A DNA stretch of 64,000 nucleotides from NCBI RefSeq assembly GCF_001428545.1, contig NZ_LMHZ01000011.1, positions 1-64,000 of the forward strand, written 5' to 3'. Source of the DNA: Noviherbaspirillum sp. Root189 (GTDB taxonomy: Bacteria; Pseudomonadota; Gammaproteobacteria; Burkholderiales; Burkholderiaceae_D). The translations under genes were made by a program, and so were the position numbers. This document shows, in pieces, positions 18,650-27,781 of the stretch; position 1 is the stretch's first letter, and the number at the start of each line of letters is the position of its first letter. A model generated the notes under the pieces. The model saw nothing but the letters and a program-made list of their open reading frames with translations. It was not told the DNA's origin and searched no databases.

Positions 18650-19891
18650 ATGCGCACCCCAGATCGTTTCAATAAAGAGCAGCTCCTCCATGGCGCGCTG
18701 CAGTTCGCGGTAGCTGCCTTCTCGCTGTGGCAAGCCCGGCGCCGCACGCAACAGCGCCAGCAGGCGCGACAGATACAACAACGGCAACCAGTGCAGCATG
18801 CGTTTACCGCTGCCACATTCGACGGTCGGCAGTTGCAGCCGCGGGTCGATGCGGACCGTGCACAGCAGGCGGATGCCCTTCAGCATGATGCGCAACAGCT
18901 AAAGGCTAAACAGAAAATGGATGAAGGCGAAAAGCTGCGGCATGAATCCAAGCCGAAAGCCTTGTTCCACATCGCAATATCTGCAGCCAAAGAGTGGTCC
19001 GCGCATCGCGCAGCCAGCAAAGGTGCTGCGCTTGCTCTCTATACCTTGTTCTCGCTGGCGCCGATGCTACTGCTGGTGGTAACCATTGCCGGCTTCTTCT
19101 TCGGCGAAGATACGGTGCGCGCGCTGCTGATCGAACAACTCTCCGGCTTGATGGGAGAACAGGGCGCCGATGCCGTAAAAACCATTCTGGGCGGTACCAA
19201 ACAGGATTCCGGCGGACTCATGGCCGGCATTATTTCCGTCGCCCTGGTGCTCATCAGTGCGACCAGTGCATTTGCCGAACTCAAGGATAGCCTAGACGAG
19301 TTGTGGGAAGTGCCGCCGTCAAAAGCGTCAGGACTGTGGGCATTTATTCGTGAACGCGTTCTTTCGTTTGGCTTGATCCTGGTGCTGGTCCTCATGCTGA
19401 TGACGACGCTGGCGGTCAGCACCGCACTGGCCGCCATGGAAGGCGTTTTTGGCGGCGGCAGTACCGGCACAGCATTGAAAGCCATCACGCTGGTCGTCAC
19501 GCACCTGGTATCGTTCGCCGTCGTGACTGGTCTGTTCGCAACGATTTTCAAATACCTGCCCGGCGTCAAGATCGCATGGAAGGACGTGTTCATCGGCTCG
19601 GTGATCACCGCCGCCCTGTTCACCCTCGGCAAATTTGCGATTGGCCTTTACGTGGCGAATGCCGACATCAGTTCATCCTATGGCGCGGCCGGCTCGGTGG
19701 TTGTGTTGATTACGTGGATCTACTACTCGGCCCAAATTTTTTTCTATGGTTCACTGTTCACGCACGAGTATGCGATGAAGCTCGGCAGCCGTGCGCAATT
19801 GCGCGACAGTGCAGCGCCGGCGGATCATGCGTCCACTGAACAACAACAAACGCAACAACAATCGCAAGCCGGCCTCATTCCTTCGAAGTGA
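18650..19891 (+). CDS. YihY/BrkB-family inner membrane protein
   Basis: This 413-residue protein has a Gln/Arg-rich hydrophilic N-terminus (residues 1-105) followed by the YihY domain (about 108-390). The domain opens with the family-typical AAKEWSAHRAASKGAALALYT and has about six membrane helices, including the conserved GAAGSVVVLITWIYYSAQIFFYGSLF region. Family members were once misnamed ribonuclease BN; their true role is unknown. The start at 18650 follows AGAGGA; the frame upstream to 18506 is probably not translated. The tail is Gln-rich. The last 17 bases overlap the convergent transglycosylase gene. Confidence 0.85.
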   Translation: MRTPDRFNKEQLLHGALQFAVAAFSLWQARRRTQQRQQARQIQQRQPVQHAFTAATFDGRQLQPRVDADRAQQADALQHDAQQLKAKQKMDEGEKLRHESKPKALFHIAISAAKEWSAHRAASKGAALALYTLFSLAPMLLLVVTIAGFFFGEDTVRALLIEQLSGLMGEQGADAVKTILGGTKQDSGGLMAGIISVALVLISATSAFAELKDSLDELWEVPPSKASGLWAFIRERVLSFGLILVLVLMLMTTLAVSTALAAMEGVFGGGSTGTALKAITLVVTHLVSFAVVTGLFATIFKYLPGVKIAWKDVFIGSVITAALFTLGKFAIGLYVANADISSSYGAAGSVVVLITWIYYSAQIFFYGSLFTHEYAMKLGSRAQLRDSAAPADHASTEQQQTQQQSQAGLIPSK

Positions 19892-20645
19892 CGAAGTAGA
19901 AGCGCTTGACGTCCTTCACATAGCGCTGCGTTTCCAGAAAGGGAGGTACGCCGTTGTACTTGCGCACATTGCCGGGGCCCGAATTGTAGGCTGCAAGCAC
20001 TTCGTCGAAGGTCGCATGGTTTTGCATCAGGTACTTGAGGTAGGCAGTGCCCGCATTGATGTTGGTTTGCGGGTCATACAGGTTGCTGCCGTCCGCAACA
20101 CCGACAAATCTCGCGGCACCCGACGTTACCTGCATCAGGCCGCGCGCCTGCCGATGCGAAGTGGCCAAAGGGTTGTAGCCGGATTCTTTTTGAATCACGG
20201 CATGGATCAATCCGGACGGCACGCCATGCCGGCTCGAGGCTGACAACACCAGGCGATGGTAAGGCTTGTCTTCGCACGCGCGGCAAACGGTATTCGCCAG
20301 AATCTCCTGGATCGTCGCGCTGTAATCGTGAAGTCCTCCAGACGGCGGCGGCACGCGTGCATTCTGGTGACCGCGTCCAGGTACATGGCGTTTATGATCC
20401 AGTCCGAAGGTGCTCCATTCGGCAAGAATATGCCGGACGGTGATCGTGTGGATCGGAGTCTTTGCCTGCTCTCCCTCGGCGGGCGCCGCCGCTTGATCAG
20501 GCGTCATCCCGGCGCACCCTGCAAGGAGGCCGCACACAACCATCGTCGCGTAAACACGACGACCCCCATCATGAAGCGGGCCACAAGGTGCCGGCGCAAC
20601 AGACGAGCCTGCTCCGCGTCGAAAACGCATTTGTACTGGAGACAT
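19875..20645 (-). CDS. lytic transglycosylase lipoprotein (SLT domain)
   Basis: This protein of about 256 residues cleaves peptidoglycan glycan strands to 1,6-anhydro products. A lipobox (LLAGC, Cys near residue 44) follows an unusually long Arg-rich N-terminus. The catalytic domain occupies about 125-256: the catalytic Glu is in IQKESGYNP, followed by GLMQVTSGAA, NINAGTAYL and AAYNSGPGNV, all classic SLT motifs. The start at ATG 20645 is favoured by GAGG upstream; the frame also opens four codons earlier at a TTG. The gene lies downstream of a c-di-GMP-I riboswitch, so its expression probably depends on c-di-GMP. Confidence 0.9.
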   Translation of the reverse strand: MSPVQMRFRRGAGSSVAPAPCGPLHDGGRRVYATMVVCGLLAGCAGMTPDQAAAPAEGEQAKTPIHTITVRHILAEWSTFGLDHKRHVPGRGHQNARVPPPSGGLHDYSATIQEILANTVCRACEDKPYHRLVLSASSRHGVPSGLIHAVIQKESGYNPLATSHRQARGLMQVTSGAARFVGVADGSNLYDPQTNINAGTAYLKYLMQNHATFDEVLAAYNSGPGNVRKYNGVPPFLETQRYVKDVKRFYFVTSKE

Positions 20646-20807
20646 GGTTCCTCGCAAGTCGAATCAATGCGTGTCGTCTATGCGACACAATGGTTAGCGC
20701 ATTGGCCAACGGCCGGGCAGCGGTGACAGCACGAGGCATACATCAGGCCGCGATGAACGAGCGTGCGGGAGAGATCACAGTTCGTGGCGAACTGCCATTC
20801 CCTACCG

Positions 20808-20895
20808 TTCAAGGCGTGCAGCCCTGCTGTCATGGGCGTTGCGCCGTTAGACCAGTAGCTTTGCGTCCCCGTCTTTCAACGGGTTTGCCGATATC
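20808..20895 (-). ncRNA. c-di-GMP-I (GEMM) riboswitch
   Basis: Read on the minus strand, the conserved GEMM core is present in order. GGCAAACC comes first, then a stem capped by a GAAA loop (CGTTGAAAGACG), GGGACGCAAAGC, a GGTC-TAA junction, and a second arm with ATGACAGCAGGGCTGC matching the tetraloop-receptor side. These elements form the c-di-GMP pocket in known GEMM-I aptamers. It lies about 165 bases before the lytic transglycosylase start on the same strand. No U-tract terminator follows. Hairpins at 20778-20794 and 20671-20688 are candidates for the expression platform, which suggests translational control. Confidence 0.85.
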
Positions 20896-20925
20896 GAATA
20901 AAACTGAATGACAAAAAATGAAACT

Positions 20926-20949
20926 GCCGAGCCAGCATAGCGGCTCGGC
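20926..20949. terminator. strong hairpin upstream of the riboswitch
   Basis: An 8-bp perfect stem (GCCGAGCC, 20926-20933; GGCTCGGC, 20942-20949) is followed by TTT on the plus strand and by a looser T-rich run on the minus strand. No gene obviously ends here. It may insulate the leftward riboswitch transcript from the rightward permease promoter. I see nothing else between 20950 and 21178. Confidence 0.45.
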
Positions 20950-21178
20950 TTTCCCATGGGAAATTAAAAATGGCTATTGGACATCGCCGCTGAATTCGGT
21001 ATTGGGTACATGGCCAGTGTCAGCCAGTGTCAAACAGGTGCATCATGGGCACACCGATGCCATGGCTCGTACCGACGCCCAGAACAGGATGCGAATCGCC
21101 TGCGATCAAGCTGCAACACGTCCGGCGTTGCCCGAAAACCATTAATATGTCGCCATTGTCAATTTGCCGAGAACATGA

Positions 21179-22627
21179 ATGACACAAAATAACAACGATA
21201 ATCCGCTGTGGAACGAAGACCTGGCGCCAACTACCGATGCGCAACGCACCTGGACCGCGACCCATTACGCGGCCCTATGGGTGTCGATGGCGGTTTCCGT
21301 TCCCGCCTACATGCTGGCATCGGGACTGATGAGCGAGGGTATGAACTGGTGGCAGGCGGTCCTGACCGTTTTTCTCGGTAACGTCATCGTGCTGATTCCC
21401 ATGGTGCTGGTTGGCCATGCCGGCGCAAAGCACGGGATTCCGTATCCGGTACTGGCAAGAACTTCATTTGGGGTACGTGGCGCACAATTGCCGGCGATCC
21501 TGCGCGCCGTCGTTGCCTGCGGCTGGTTCGGCATCCAGACCTGGCTGGGCGGCCAGGCGATCTACACCATCCTGAATCTGGTCATGAACAATGCATTGCA
21601 GGGAAGCGCGCTGCCGGGTCTGGGCATCAACGCAGGGCAGCTCGGGTGCTTCCTGCTGTTCTGGGCCTTGCATATCTATTTCATCGCCAAAGGTACCGAC
21701 TCGATCCGCTGGATGGAAACCGCGGCTGCGCCCTTGCTGCTGCTATCGGCACTGGGCCTGGTCTGGTGGGCCTATAGCAAGGCCGGCGGCTTTGGGCCGA
21801 TGGTGTCGACGCCATCGCAGTTCGTCGAAGGCGGCAAGAAGGCGGGGCAGTTCTGGACTGTGTTCTGGCCGTCACTGACCGCCATGGTCGGCTACTGGGC
21901 CACGCTTGCATTGAATATTCCCGACTTCACCCGCTTCGCACGCAGCCAGCGCGACCAGATGGTAGGACAGGCGATTGGCCTGCCGATTCCTATGGGCCTG
22001 CTTGCGCTGGTGGCGGTGCTGGTAACGTCGGCTACCGTGGCGATTTATGGTGAAGCGATCTGGGATCCGGTGGCGCTGACCGGCAAGATGGGCGGCATCT
22101 CCGTCGTGATTGCACTGATCGCCTTGATCATCGCCACCATCACGACCAACCTCGCCGCGAACGTGGTGTCGCCCGCCTACGATTTCTCGAACCTGGCACC
22201 GCGCCGTATTTCATTCAAGATGGGCGGCTACATCACAGCCGGTATTGGTCTGGCGATGTTCCCATGGAAAATCCTTGAAACCACGCAGGGCTACATTTTC
22301 ACCTGGCTGATCGGCTACGGCGCCTTGCTCGGCCCGATCGCAGGCATCATGCTGGTCGATTATTTCCTGATCCGCCGCACCCGCCTCAATCATGCGGACC
22401 TGTTCACGGAGCACGGCGAGTATGGTTATAGCAATGGCTGGAACCTGCGCGCCGTGGTTGCACTCGTACTTGGCGTATTGCCGAACCTGCCCGGATTCCT
22501 GAAGGCCGCCGGCTTCATTTCCTCCACCCTGCCGGTATTTGAAACGCTGTATACCTATGCGTGGTTTGTCGGGCTAGCGATCTCAGCGGTGGTCTATGCG
22601 TTGCTGATGCCACGTAAAACCACCTGA
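21179..22627 (+). CDS. NCS1-family nucleobase:cation symporter
   Basis: This 482-residue transporter has about twelve membrane helices. The NCS1 features are the N-terminal NPLWNEDLAPT segment before helix 1, the ARTSFGVRGAQLPA stretch and GWFGIQTWLGGQAIY in the substrate-binding helices 3. The family includes Mhp1, CodB and PucI, which take up hydantoins, cytosine, allantoin or uracil. The next gene downstream, 47 bases away, is uracil phosphoribosyltransferase. Uracil or a related pyrimidine is therefore the likely substrate (inferred). Confidence 0.88.
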   Translation: MTQNNNDNPLWNEDLAPTTDAQRTWTATHYAALWVSMAVSVPAYMLASGLMSEGMNWWQAVLTVFLGNVIVLIPMVLVGHAGAKHGIPYPVLARTSFGVRGAQLPAILRAVVACGWFGIQTWLGGQAIYTILNLVMNNALQGSALPGLGINAGQLGCFLLFWALHIYFIAKGTDSIRWMETAAAPLLLLSALGLVWWAYSKAGGFGPMVSTPSQFVEGGKKAGQFWTVFWPSLTAMVGYWATLALNIPDFTRFARSQRDQMVGQAIGLPIPMGLLALVAVLVTSATVAIYGEAIWDPVALTGKMGGISVVIALIALIIATITTNLAANVVSPAYDFSNLAPRRISFKMGGYITAGIGLAMFPWKILETTQGYIFTWLIGYGALLGPIAGIMLVDYFLIRRTRLNHADLFTEHGEYGYSNGWNLRAVVALVLGVLPNLPGFLKAAGFISSTLPVFETLYTYAWFVGLAISAVVYALLMPRKTT

Positions 22628-22674
22628 ACCATCATAAGCATAACGAACGCATCTAGCATCTACCTGGAAACGAC

Positions 22675-23325
22675 ATGAAACAAGATCCGCGCTTTCCCAA
22701 CCTGCACATCCTGAGTCATCCGCTGATCCAGCATAAGCTTACGCATATGCGCGACCGCGAGACCTCGACACGCACCTTCCGCGAATTGCTGCGTGAAATA
22801 ACGCTGCTGATGGGATATGAAATTACCCGCAACCTGCCGCTCACGACGATCCGGGTCGAGACACCGCTGCAGACCATTGATGCGCCTATCATCGCCGGCA
22901 AGAAGCTGGTCGTGGTGCCTGTACTGCGTGCCGGTATCGGCATGAGCGATGGCTTGCTGGAGCTGATTCCGTCGGCACGCGTCGGCCACATCGGCGTCTA
23001 CCGTGATCCCGACACGCACCGCCCGGTCGAGTACCTGGTTCGCTTGCCCGATCTGGCGGAGCGCACCTTCATCCTGTGCGATCCCATGCTTGCCACCGGC
23101 AATTCGGCGGTCCATGCGGTGGATGTGCTGAAGAAAAGAAACGTCACCGGCGAGCAGATCATTTTTGTGGCACTGGTGGCGGCTCCGGAAGGGATTGACG
23201 TATTCCAGAAAGCCCATCCGGATGTGAAAGTCTATGTTGCTTCACTCGATTCCCATCTCGATGATCATGCCTATATCGTGCCCGGACTCGGCGATGCCGG
23301 AGACCGTCTTTTCGGAACCAAATAA
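22675..23325 (+). CDS. upp: uracil phosphoribosyltransferase
   Basis: This 216-residue enzyme converts uracil and PRPP to UMP in pyrimidine salvage. It shows the opening [13 protein letters not shown], the PVLRAGIGM segment, the PRPP-binding loop [11 protein letters not shown] (residues 135-145) and the uracil-binding C-terminus [16 protein letters not shown]. It directly follows the NCS1 permease, forming an uptake-and-salvage pair with a terminator after upp. Confidence 0.97.
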   Translation: MKQDPRFPNLHILSHPLIQHKLTHMRDRETSTRTFRELLREITLLMGYEITRNLPLTTIRVETPLQTIDAPIIAGKKLVVVPVLRAGIGMSDGLLELIPSARVGHIGVYRDPDTHRPVEYLVRLPDLAERTFILCDPMLATGNSAVHAVDVLKKRNVTGEQIIFVALVAAPEGIDVFQKAHPDVKVYVASLDSHLDDHAYIVPGLGDAGDRLFGTK

Positions 23326-23363
23326 CACGGGCAACGGACGCATTGGAGCGCACGATGAAAGCC

Positions 23364-23400
23364 TTCCCTGGCCATATTCATGTCAGGGAATATTATTTTT
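23364..23400 (+). terminator. rho-independent terminator after upp
   Basis: The stem TTCCCTG (23364-23370) pairs with CAGGGAA (23384-23390) and is followed by TATTATTTTT. Confidence 0.8.
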
Positions 23401-23510
23401 GCGTAACTGCAATTTTATTCATGCTGCTTATTGATAGGCGCTTGCCGCTCCACGGCAGTTAATCGGAACATTGTCCCTGTTGACGTGTCGCAGATATTTT
23501 GGAGGCAGTC

Positions 23511-23726
23511 ATGAACCGCAAACCTGTCGATAGCGCTAAAACCGGGCAAGGCAAGGATGAGGGCGCGCTGGAAAAGATGGCGCAGTTTATCAATCCGCCA
23601 AGCCGCGAAATTACCGACGACGAGCTTGCCGATCCCGGCAACAATATTCCTTCATCCAGTCACACGCTGAACGAGTCCAGCAAGGGGTTGGACCAGACCA
23701 GCCGGCGTCCCCCGCATTCGAAATAA
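23511..23726 (+). CDS. small hydrophilic hypothetical protein
   Basis: This 71-residue, strongly polar protein begins MNRKPVDSAKTGQGKDEG and has no hydrophobic segment. It is probably disordered apart from a short helix near NPPSREITDDEL. The ATG at 23511 follows GGAGG at a good distance; an ATG four codons earlier overlaps that site. No family is recognised. Confidence 0.6.
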   Translation: MNRKPVDSAKTGQGKDEGALEKMAQFINPPSREITDDELADPGNNIPSSSHTLNESSKGLDQTSRRPPHSK

Positions 23727-23765
23727 TCTTGTCACGACCGAGTCATGTGGCAGGTTCGCTTGCTG

Positions 23766-23843
23766 CTACATGACAAAAAAGATCAAGCCAAGTCCTGCCA
23801 GCATGGCGACAATCAACAGCATCACGATTACCGGTATTTTCAC
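23766..23843 (-). CDS. 25-residue single-helix membrane peptide
   Basis: On the minus strand, a GTG start preceded by AGGAAAGGA opens a 25-codon frame. After MKIPV it is almost wholly hydrophobic (VIVMLLIVAMLAGLGLIFF) and ends at TAG. One transmembrane helix is the only visible feature. Such micro-proteins are easily missed. The good ribosome site and helix-like composition argue that it is real, but the length makes chance possible. The rest of 23727-24043 holds nothing else recognised. Confidence 0.45.
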   Translation of the reverse strand: MKIPVIVMLLIVAMLAGLGLIFFVM

Positions 23844-24043
23844 AGTGCGTCCTTTCCTGTCAATTGAGCAATTTCCTTTTTGAGGCAGGTACGCCAAAAT
23901 CGTTCATCGCACGCTGCGGCCACGAACCCGTCATACATCCCGCAGACTGAGGCATGCAGACGGGTGCCGCGAGTGCGTCAAGGCAAGGTCGCCGACTTCC
24001 TCTACAATCTTCGGTGTTGACACTACATTGCAGAGGCGCCCAA

Positions 24044-25717
24044 ATGGCAGAACTGCCGCTTACCCCCCGTCCCGCCGCAACATTGGTACTTGCGCGTGAT
24101 ACGCCGGACGGTCTTGAAGTTTTCATGATGCAGCGCACTCACCAGGCCGTCTTCGTTCCGGGCGGCTATGTCTTTCCAGGCGGCGCGGTCGATACCGCCG
24201 ACGCCGATGCGTTTGCCGACCTGTCGCAATCCTGCCTGAGCGATGCGGAAGCGAGCCGGCGCTTAAGTATTGCGCAAGGTGGTCTTGCCTATTGGGTTGC
24301 CGCAATCCGCGAATGTTTTGAAGAGGCCGGGCTGCTGCTTGCCTATGACAGGGCTGGGAAACTGGTTGAGCTCAATGATCCGGGCATTGCGTCCGACTTC
24401 GCCGCGATGCGTCCCTTGGTGGCATCGGGCGAACTGGGCTTTGCCGACATGTGCGCCCGATTCGGGATACGCCCCGCCTTTGACCGACTCAGTTATTTTG
24501 CGCACTGGATTACGCCGGTCGGCGCACCGCGCCGCTTCGATACGCGTTTCTTTGTCGCCATCGCGCCGGCAAGCCAGACAGGTTCCCACGACAACGCTGA
24601 AACGATCGGTCACGCATGGATGCGGCCGTCGGACGCGCTTGCCCGCCAGCGTGCCGGCGAACTTGACATGATGTTTGCCACCATCCGGACGCTGGAAGAA
24701 CTGGCGCGCTTCGACAACACTGAAGCGCTAATGACTTACGCGGCGACCGAGCGCGCGATTCCGACTTACCTGCCCCGTGTATCGACCGGACCAAAGGGAC
24801 GTCGGGTGCTGATACAGGGCGACCACGCCTATGCCGAAGTCGGCAAACTCGACCCGAATGGCAAGGGCCATGTACTAAGTCACATCGTGCCCGGCACACT
24901 GACCGTGCTGTCACCGCGCCTGCGGCGGGTTACCGCTCCCAACCCGCACTTCATGACCGGACCGGGCACCAACAGTTACCTGATCGGCGCCAGCGAGGAC
25001 ATCGCCGTCATCGATCCCGGACCTGCCGACCCTACGCATATCGATCAGCTGCTCGCGCATGCAAACGGGCGCATACGCTGGATCCTGACCACCCATACGC
25101 ATATCGATCATTCACCGGGCGCGGCGCTGCTCAAGCAGAAGACCGGCGCCCAGGTGCTGGGTCTGCCCGCACCGGATGCCGGCAATCAGGACCGTGGGTT
25201 CAGGCCGGATGACACCCTGCATGATGGACAGCGCATCGAAGTCGGTGGCTGCACACTGCAAGTCATCCATACCCCGGGCCATGCATCGAATCATCTTTGT
25301 TATCTGCTGGAGGAAGACCATATCCTGCTGACCGGCGATCACATCATGCAAGGGTCGACCGTTGTCATTAATCCTCCTGACGGCGATATGCGCGCCTACC
25401 TTGCGTCGCTAGAGCGACTGAAGGAATTCGACATCAGTTATTTCGCACCGGGACATGGGTTTTTAATGGAGAAGCCGCACGCCGTCATCGACCGCATTGT
25501 GGCCCATCGGCTCGCGCGCGAACGCAAGGTGATGGCTGCCCTGCGGAGCCTGGACAGGGCGACAACGCAAGCGCTGTTGCCTATCGCGTATGACGATGTG
25601 CCCCCGCAACGCCACGCAATGGCGGAAAGGTCGCTGCTGGCCCACTTGCAAAAACTGGAAGCCGATGGCCTGGTGGCACAGCACGATGCACAATGGCAGA
25701 TGCAAACCCCGCTGTAG
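24044..25717 (+). CDS. NUDIX hydrolase / metallo-beta-lactamase fusion protein
   Basis: This 557-residue two-enzyme fusion has an N-terminal NUDIX domain (about residues 8-230). Its Nudix box is REcfEEaG (R89, E90, E93, E94, G96), separated from the upstream PGGAVD by a longer insert than usual, as in the NUDT19/RppH-unlike subgroup. A metallo-beta-lactamase fold follows (about 290-480) with the zinc motif THTHIDHSPG (about 347-356) and further metal ligands in HTPGHASNHLC and LLTGDHI. The last 80 residues form the helical LACTB2-type winged helix. The substrate is unknown. The start at 24044 is set by the NUDIX strand. Confidence 0.85.
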   Translation: MAELPLTPRPAATLVLARDTPDGLEVFMMQRTHQAVFVPGGYVFPGGAVDTADADAFADLSQSCLSDAEASRRLSIAQGGLAYWVAAIRECFEEAGLLLAYDRAGKLVELNDPGIASDFAAMRPLVASGELGFADMCARFGIRPAFDRLSYFAHWITPVGAPRRFDTRFFVAIAPASQTGSHDNAETIGHAWMRPSDALARQRAGELDMMFATIRTLEELARFDNTEALMTYAATERAIPTYLPRVSTGPKGRRVLIQGDHAYAEVGKLDPNGKGHVLSHIVPGTLTVLSPRLRRVTAPNPHFMTGPGTNSYLIGASEDIAVIDPGPADPTHIDQLLAHANGRIRWILTTHTHIDHSPGAALLKQKTGAQVLGLPAPDAGNQDRGFRPDDTLHDGQRIEVGGCTLQVIHTPGHASNHLCYLLEEDHILLTGDHIMQGSTVVINPPDGDMRAYLASLERLKEFDISYFAPGHGFLMEKPHAVIDRIVAHRLARERKVMAALRSLDRATTQALLPIAYDDVPPQRHAMAERSLLAHLQKLEADGLVAQHDAQWQMQTPL

Positions 25718-25841
25718 GACTTGTTTGACAGGCACAGCCTAAGCAGGTCTTCCAAGACCTTGGTGGGTTCTCAATGTCCTCGCATGGTCAGGCCGCAAAG
25801 CGCCGGAGACTGGCGCCCCGGCGCCCCGGCGCGCTTTTTCG

Positions 25842-26120
25842 TCAGTATGAATCGTAGACCGACTGGCGACGTTCAAACAGCGGACGGTTGCGCGAACGAT
25901 CGATTGCACGGCGGCGCGGATAAGTACCGGCAAGGAAGAAATGCATGGGATTACGCCGGTCCGCTCCACGGTCCGCATACCGGCGGTTTGGCTGCTGGGT
26001 ACGCCCCAATGTCAGCCACGCAATGGCAGCAATGCCGCCGGCAATACCAACCAGCAGTCCCTTGTTTGCCAACAGGCGGGACGTGCGCCCTGTTGTCGGC
26101 ACCCTCGTGTACAAATCCAT
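25842..26120 (-). CDS. small membrane protein, hypothetical
   Basis: This 92-residue protein has one membrane helix (GLLVGIAGGIAAIAWLTLG, about residues 20-38) and a long Arg-rich, probably cytosolic tail. The ATG at 26120 has a perfect GGAGGAG site; the frame extends upstream without one. Glycine-zipper-like small residues fill the helix. No family is recognised. Confidence 0.6.
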   Translation of the reverse strand: MDLYTRVPTTGRTSRLLANKGLLVGIAGGIAAIAWLTLGRTQQPNRRYADRGADRRNPMHFFLAGTYPRRRAIDRSRNRPLFERRQSVYDSY

Positions 26121-26596
26121 CTCGGCTCCTCCTTGAATATGGTTTTCGGCGATCACGGACACGCGCTACGGCTTGCTGATGCGCGCCGGTGCCCGTCTCG
26201 GTATGACTATCTTTATTGCCATTTTGTTCTTGACCAGACGCACGGCAAGCGCCTGTCGCCTCGCCGGACGACAACTTCCCGAACGGCATTCAAGATAACG
26301 CAAACCAGGGGTTGATTTCCCTATCAGAAGGATCTAAACGATAGGCTTTCAGAGCCTGGCACCGCATTCAATGGAGGGAGAGAGGGGAAAGGCATAGCCA
26401 TGGAGCAAGCGTGATTTTGTCGCAGCAACACTGTCGAGGAACCATACCGGTGTTCGTGTACTCGACGCATAGTAGGCGGTCTGTCTTTGTATCGCCCTAT
26501 AATGAATCCCTCAAGAGAGATGCATGAAGCGTCAAAGCTTCATGTGTTCCGCTTATTTCAAAGACAGCGTCATATGCCAGCCCAACGCGAACCCGA
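26121..26596. other. intergenic region, nothing recognised
   Basis: These 476 bases separate a leftward and a rightward small gene. Short overlapping frames exist on both strands without ribosome sites or recognisable products. No repeat or RNA motif was seen. Confidence 0.4.
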
Positions 26597-26878
26597 ATGC
26601 AAAAATTCCTGATCCAGAATGAATTTGGCCAAGCCCAGGAATTACTGGGCGAAGAAATCGTCGTCCCCGATTTTGAAGAACTGCAGTTCATTCTGCACGC
26701 CTGGCTCTACGACAATCGCGGAGGCTGGGCCATCACCGAGCGCTCGTCCGGCAAACGCATCACCAGCGGTCCGCAGGGAACCGAATATCTGGCCCGCGAA
26801 CAGCTGGAACGGCAGTTGCGGCTGCATGGCAAAGACGCGTTGATGCGCGTGCTTGGACAGGGACGCCTGTCCAGCTGA
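26597..26878 (+). CDS. hypothetical protein
   Basis: This 93-residue soluble protein begins MQKFLIQNEFGQAQELLGEE, with an acidic first half and a basic, helical second half (EQLERQLRLHGKDALMRVL). No domain is recognised. Its ribosome site is weak. It is convergent with the next hypothetical gene. Confidence 0.55.
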   Translation: MQKFLIQNEFGQAQELLGEEIVVPDFEELQFILHAWLYDNRGGWAITERSSGKRITSGPQGTEYLAREQLERQLRLHGKDALMRVLGQGRLSS

Positions 26879-26943
26879 CGATCAGCTGCGGACTGCAAAC
26901 CATACCGCGCATAGCGCGATGGAGGTACTGAACGTGCAGTTCC

Positions 26944-27495
26944 TTAATCCGATTCCCGACCCGGCTCTGCCTTCTCAAACGTCTCCATCGACTGTATCAG
27001 TGCAGCCACATCGGGATAGCGGGTCTGGTATTCGCTGACCTGTGCATCGTATTCTTCGCGGCCGATATGGTTGCCATGCTGGTAAGCGACGATTTCATTG
27101 AGCATCGCGCTCAGCTTGTGGGAGAGGCGCAGCCTGCGTGCCACACGCACAACGCGCGATTGACGGTCGATGAGCGTGAGCCATACGGTGTACCGGATAT
27201 CCTTGTTCAACACCTCGGGCGTTGGACGCGTCTCGGGCGGATAAAGAAAGACATGGAACTGCGCATCGCCTGCCATCGCATCGCCAATCTTCCAGAGCAC
27301 CACGCCCAGGTCCCGCATCTGCATCGCTCCGATATAACAGTCGCTTTGTTCCACCGCGCGAACAATGTCGTCGGGAATCGATGAAAAGCACAGGCGCAAC
27401 TCCGGGCCGGATTTCGAAAATTCAAAGACGGCGATATCACTGTCAGGCAACGAGCCGGAATAAGTCTTACCGACGACGAGATTCTCAGGTGTCAT
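26944..27495 (-). CDS. hypothetical protein
   Basis: This 183-residue cytosolic protein has a beta-rich first half (VGKTYSGSLPDSDIAVFEFS, DLGVVLWKIGDAM) and a helical C-terminal third (RLRLSHKLSAMLNEIVAYQ onward). It has no membrane segment or catalytic motif that I recognise. AGAGGA lies six bases before the ATG. It may be cotranscribed with the small gene at 27557-27781, which lies 61 bases upstream on the same strand. Confidence 0.65.
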   Translation of the reverse strand: MTPENLVVGKTYSGSLPDSDIAVFEFSKSGPELRLCFSSIPDDIVRAVEQSDCYIGAMQMRDLGVVLWKIGDAMAGDAQFHVFLYPPETRPTPEVLNKDIRYTVWLTLIDRQSRVVRVARRLRLSHKLSAMLNEIVAYQHGNHIGREEYDAQVSEYQTRYPDVAALIQSMETFEKAEPGRESD

Positions 27496-27556
27496 GCATC
27501 ATCCTCTATGAAACATCCGCAATTACGCGGTCCTGGTAAAAAATGCAGGTTGACGC

Positions 27557-27781
27557 TCAGCGTGGCAAGCTTGCCGGATTAAGCTTGACCTGTACTTGCC
27601 CGGCTCGGCCGTTCTGGCGGGCATACAGAAATTCCGCGTAGTCGCGAATCGCTGACATGCGCCCCTCTTCATCGAGCTCGCCCCATGCCGGTCCCTGGTG
27701 ATGCGCAATCACCTCGTCGATCGAGAATTCGACCAAACTTGCTTGATCGCCATCATCGATTTCTGCCTTGATCCTGCTCAT
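27557..27781 (-). CDS. small hypothetical protein
   Basis: This 74-residue acidic protein begins MSRIKAEIDDGDQASLVEFS. A strong AGGAAAGG site precedes the ATG. No recognised domain. It is probably the first gene of a two-gene leftward unit with the 183-residue hypothetical. Confidence 0.6.
   Translation of the reverse strand: MSRIKAEIDDGDQASLVEFSIDEVIAHHQGPAWGELDEEGRMSAIRDYAEFLYARQNGRAGQVQVKLNPASLPR

Noticed and set aside
20761-20800. GTGCGGGAGAGA on the plus strand, suggestive of a glycine riboswitch
   Set aside because: The second conserved half (CGCCGAAGG type) is absent; the opposite strand holds the GEMM riboswitch instead.
25760-25785. Short palindrome AGGTCTTCCAAGACCT after the NUDIX/MBL gene
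   Set aside because: It has a two-base loop and no T-tract, so it is neither a usable terminator nor clearly an operator.
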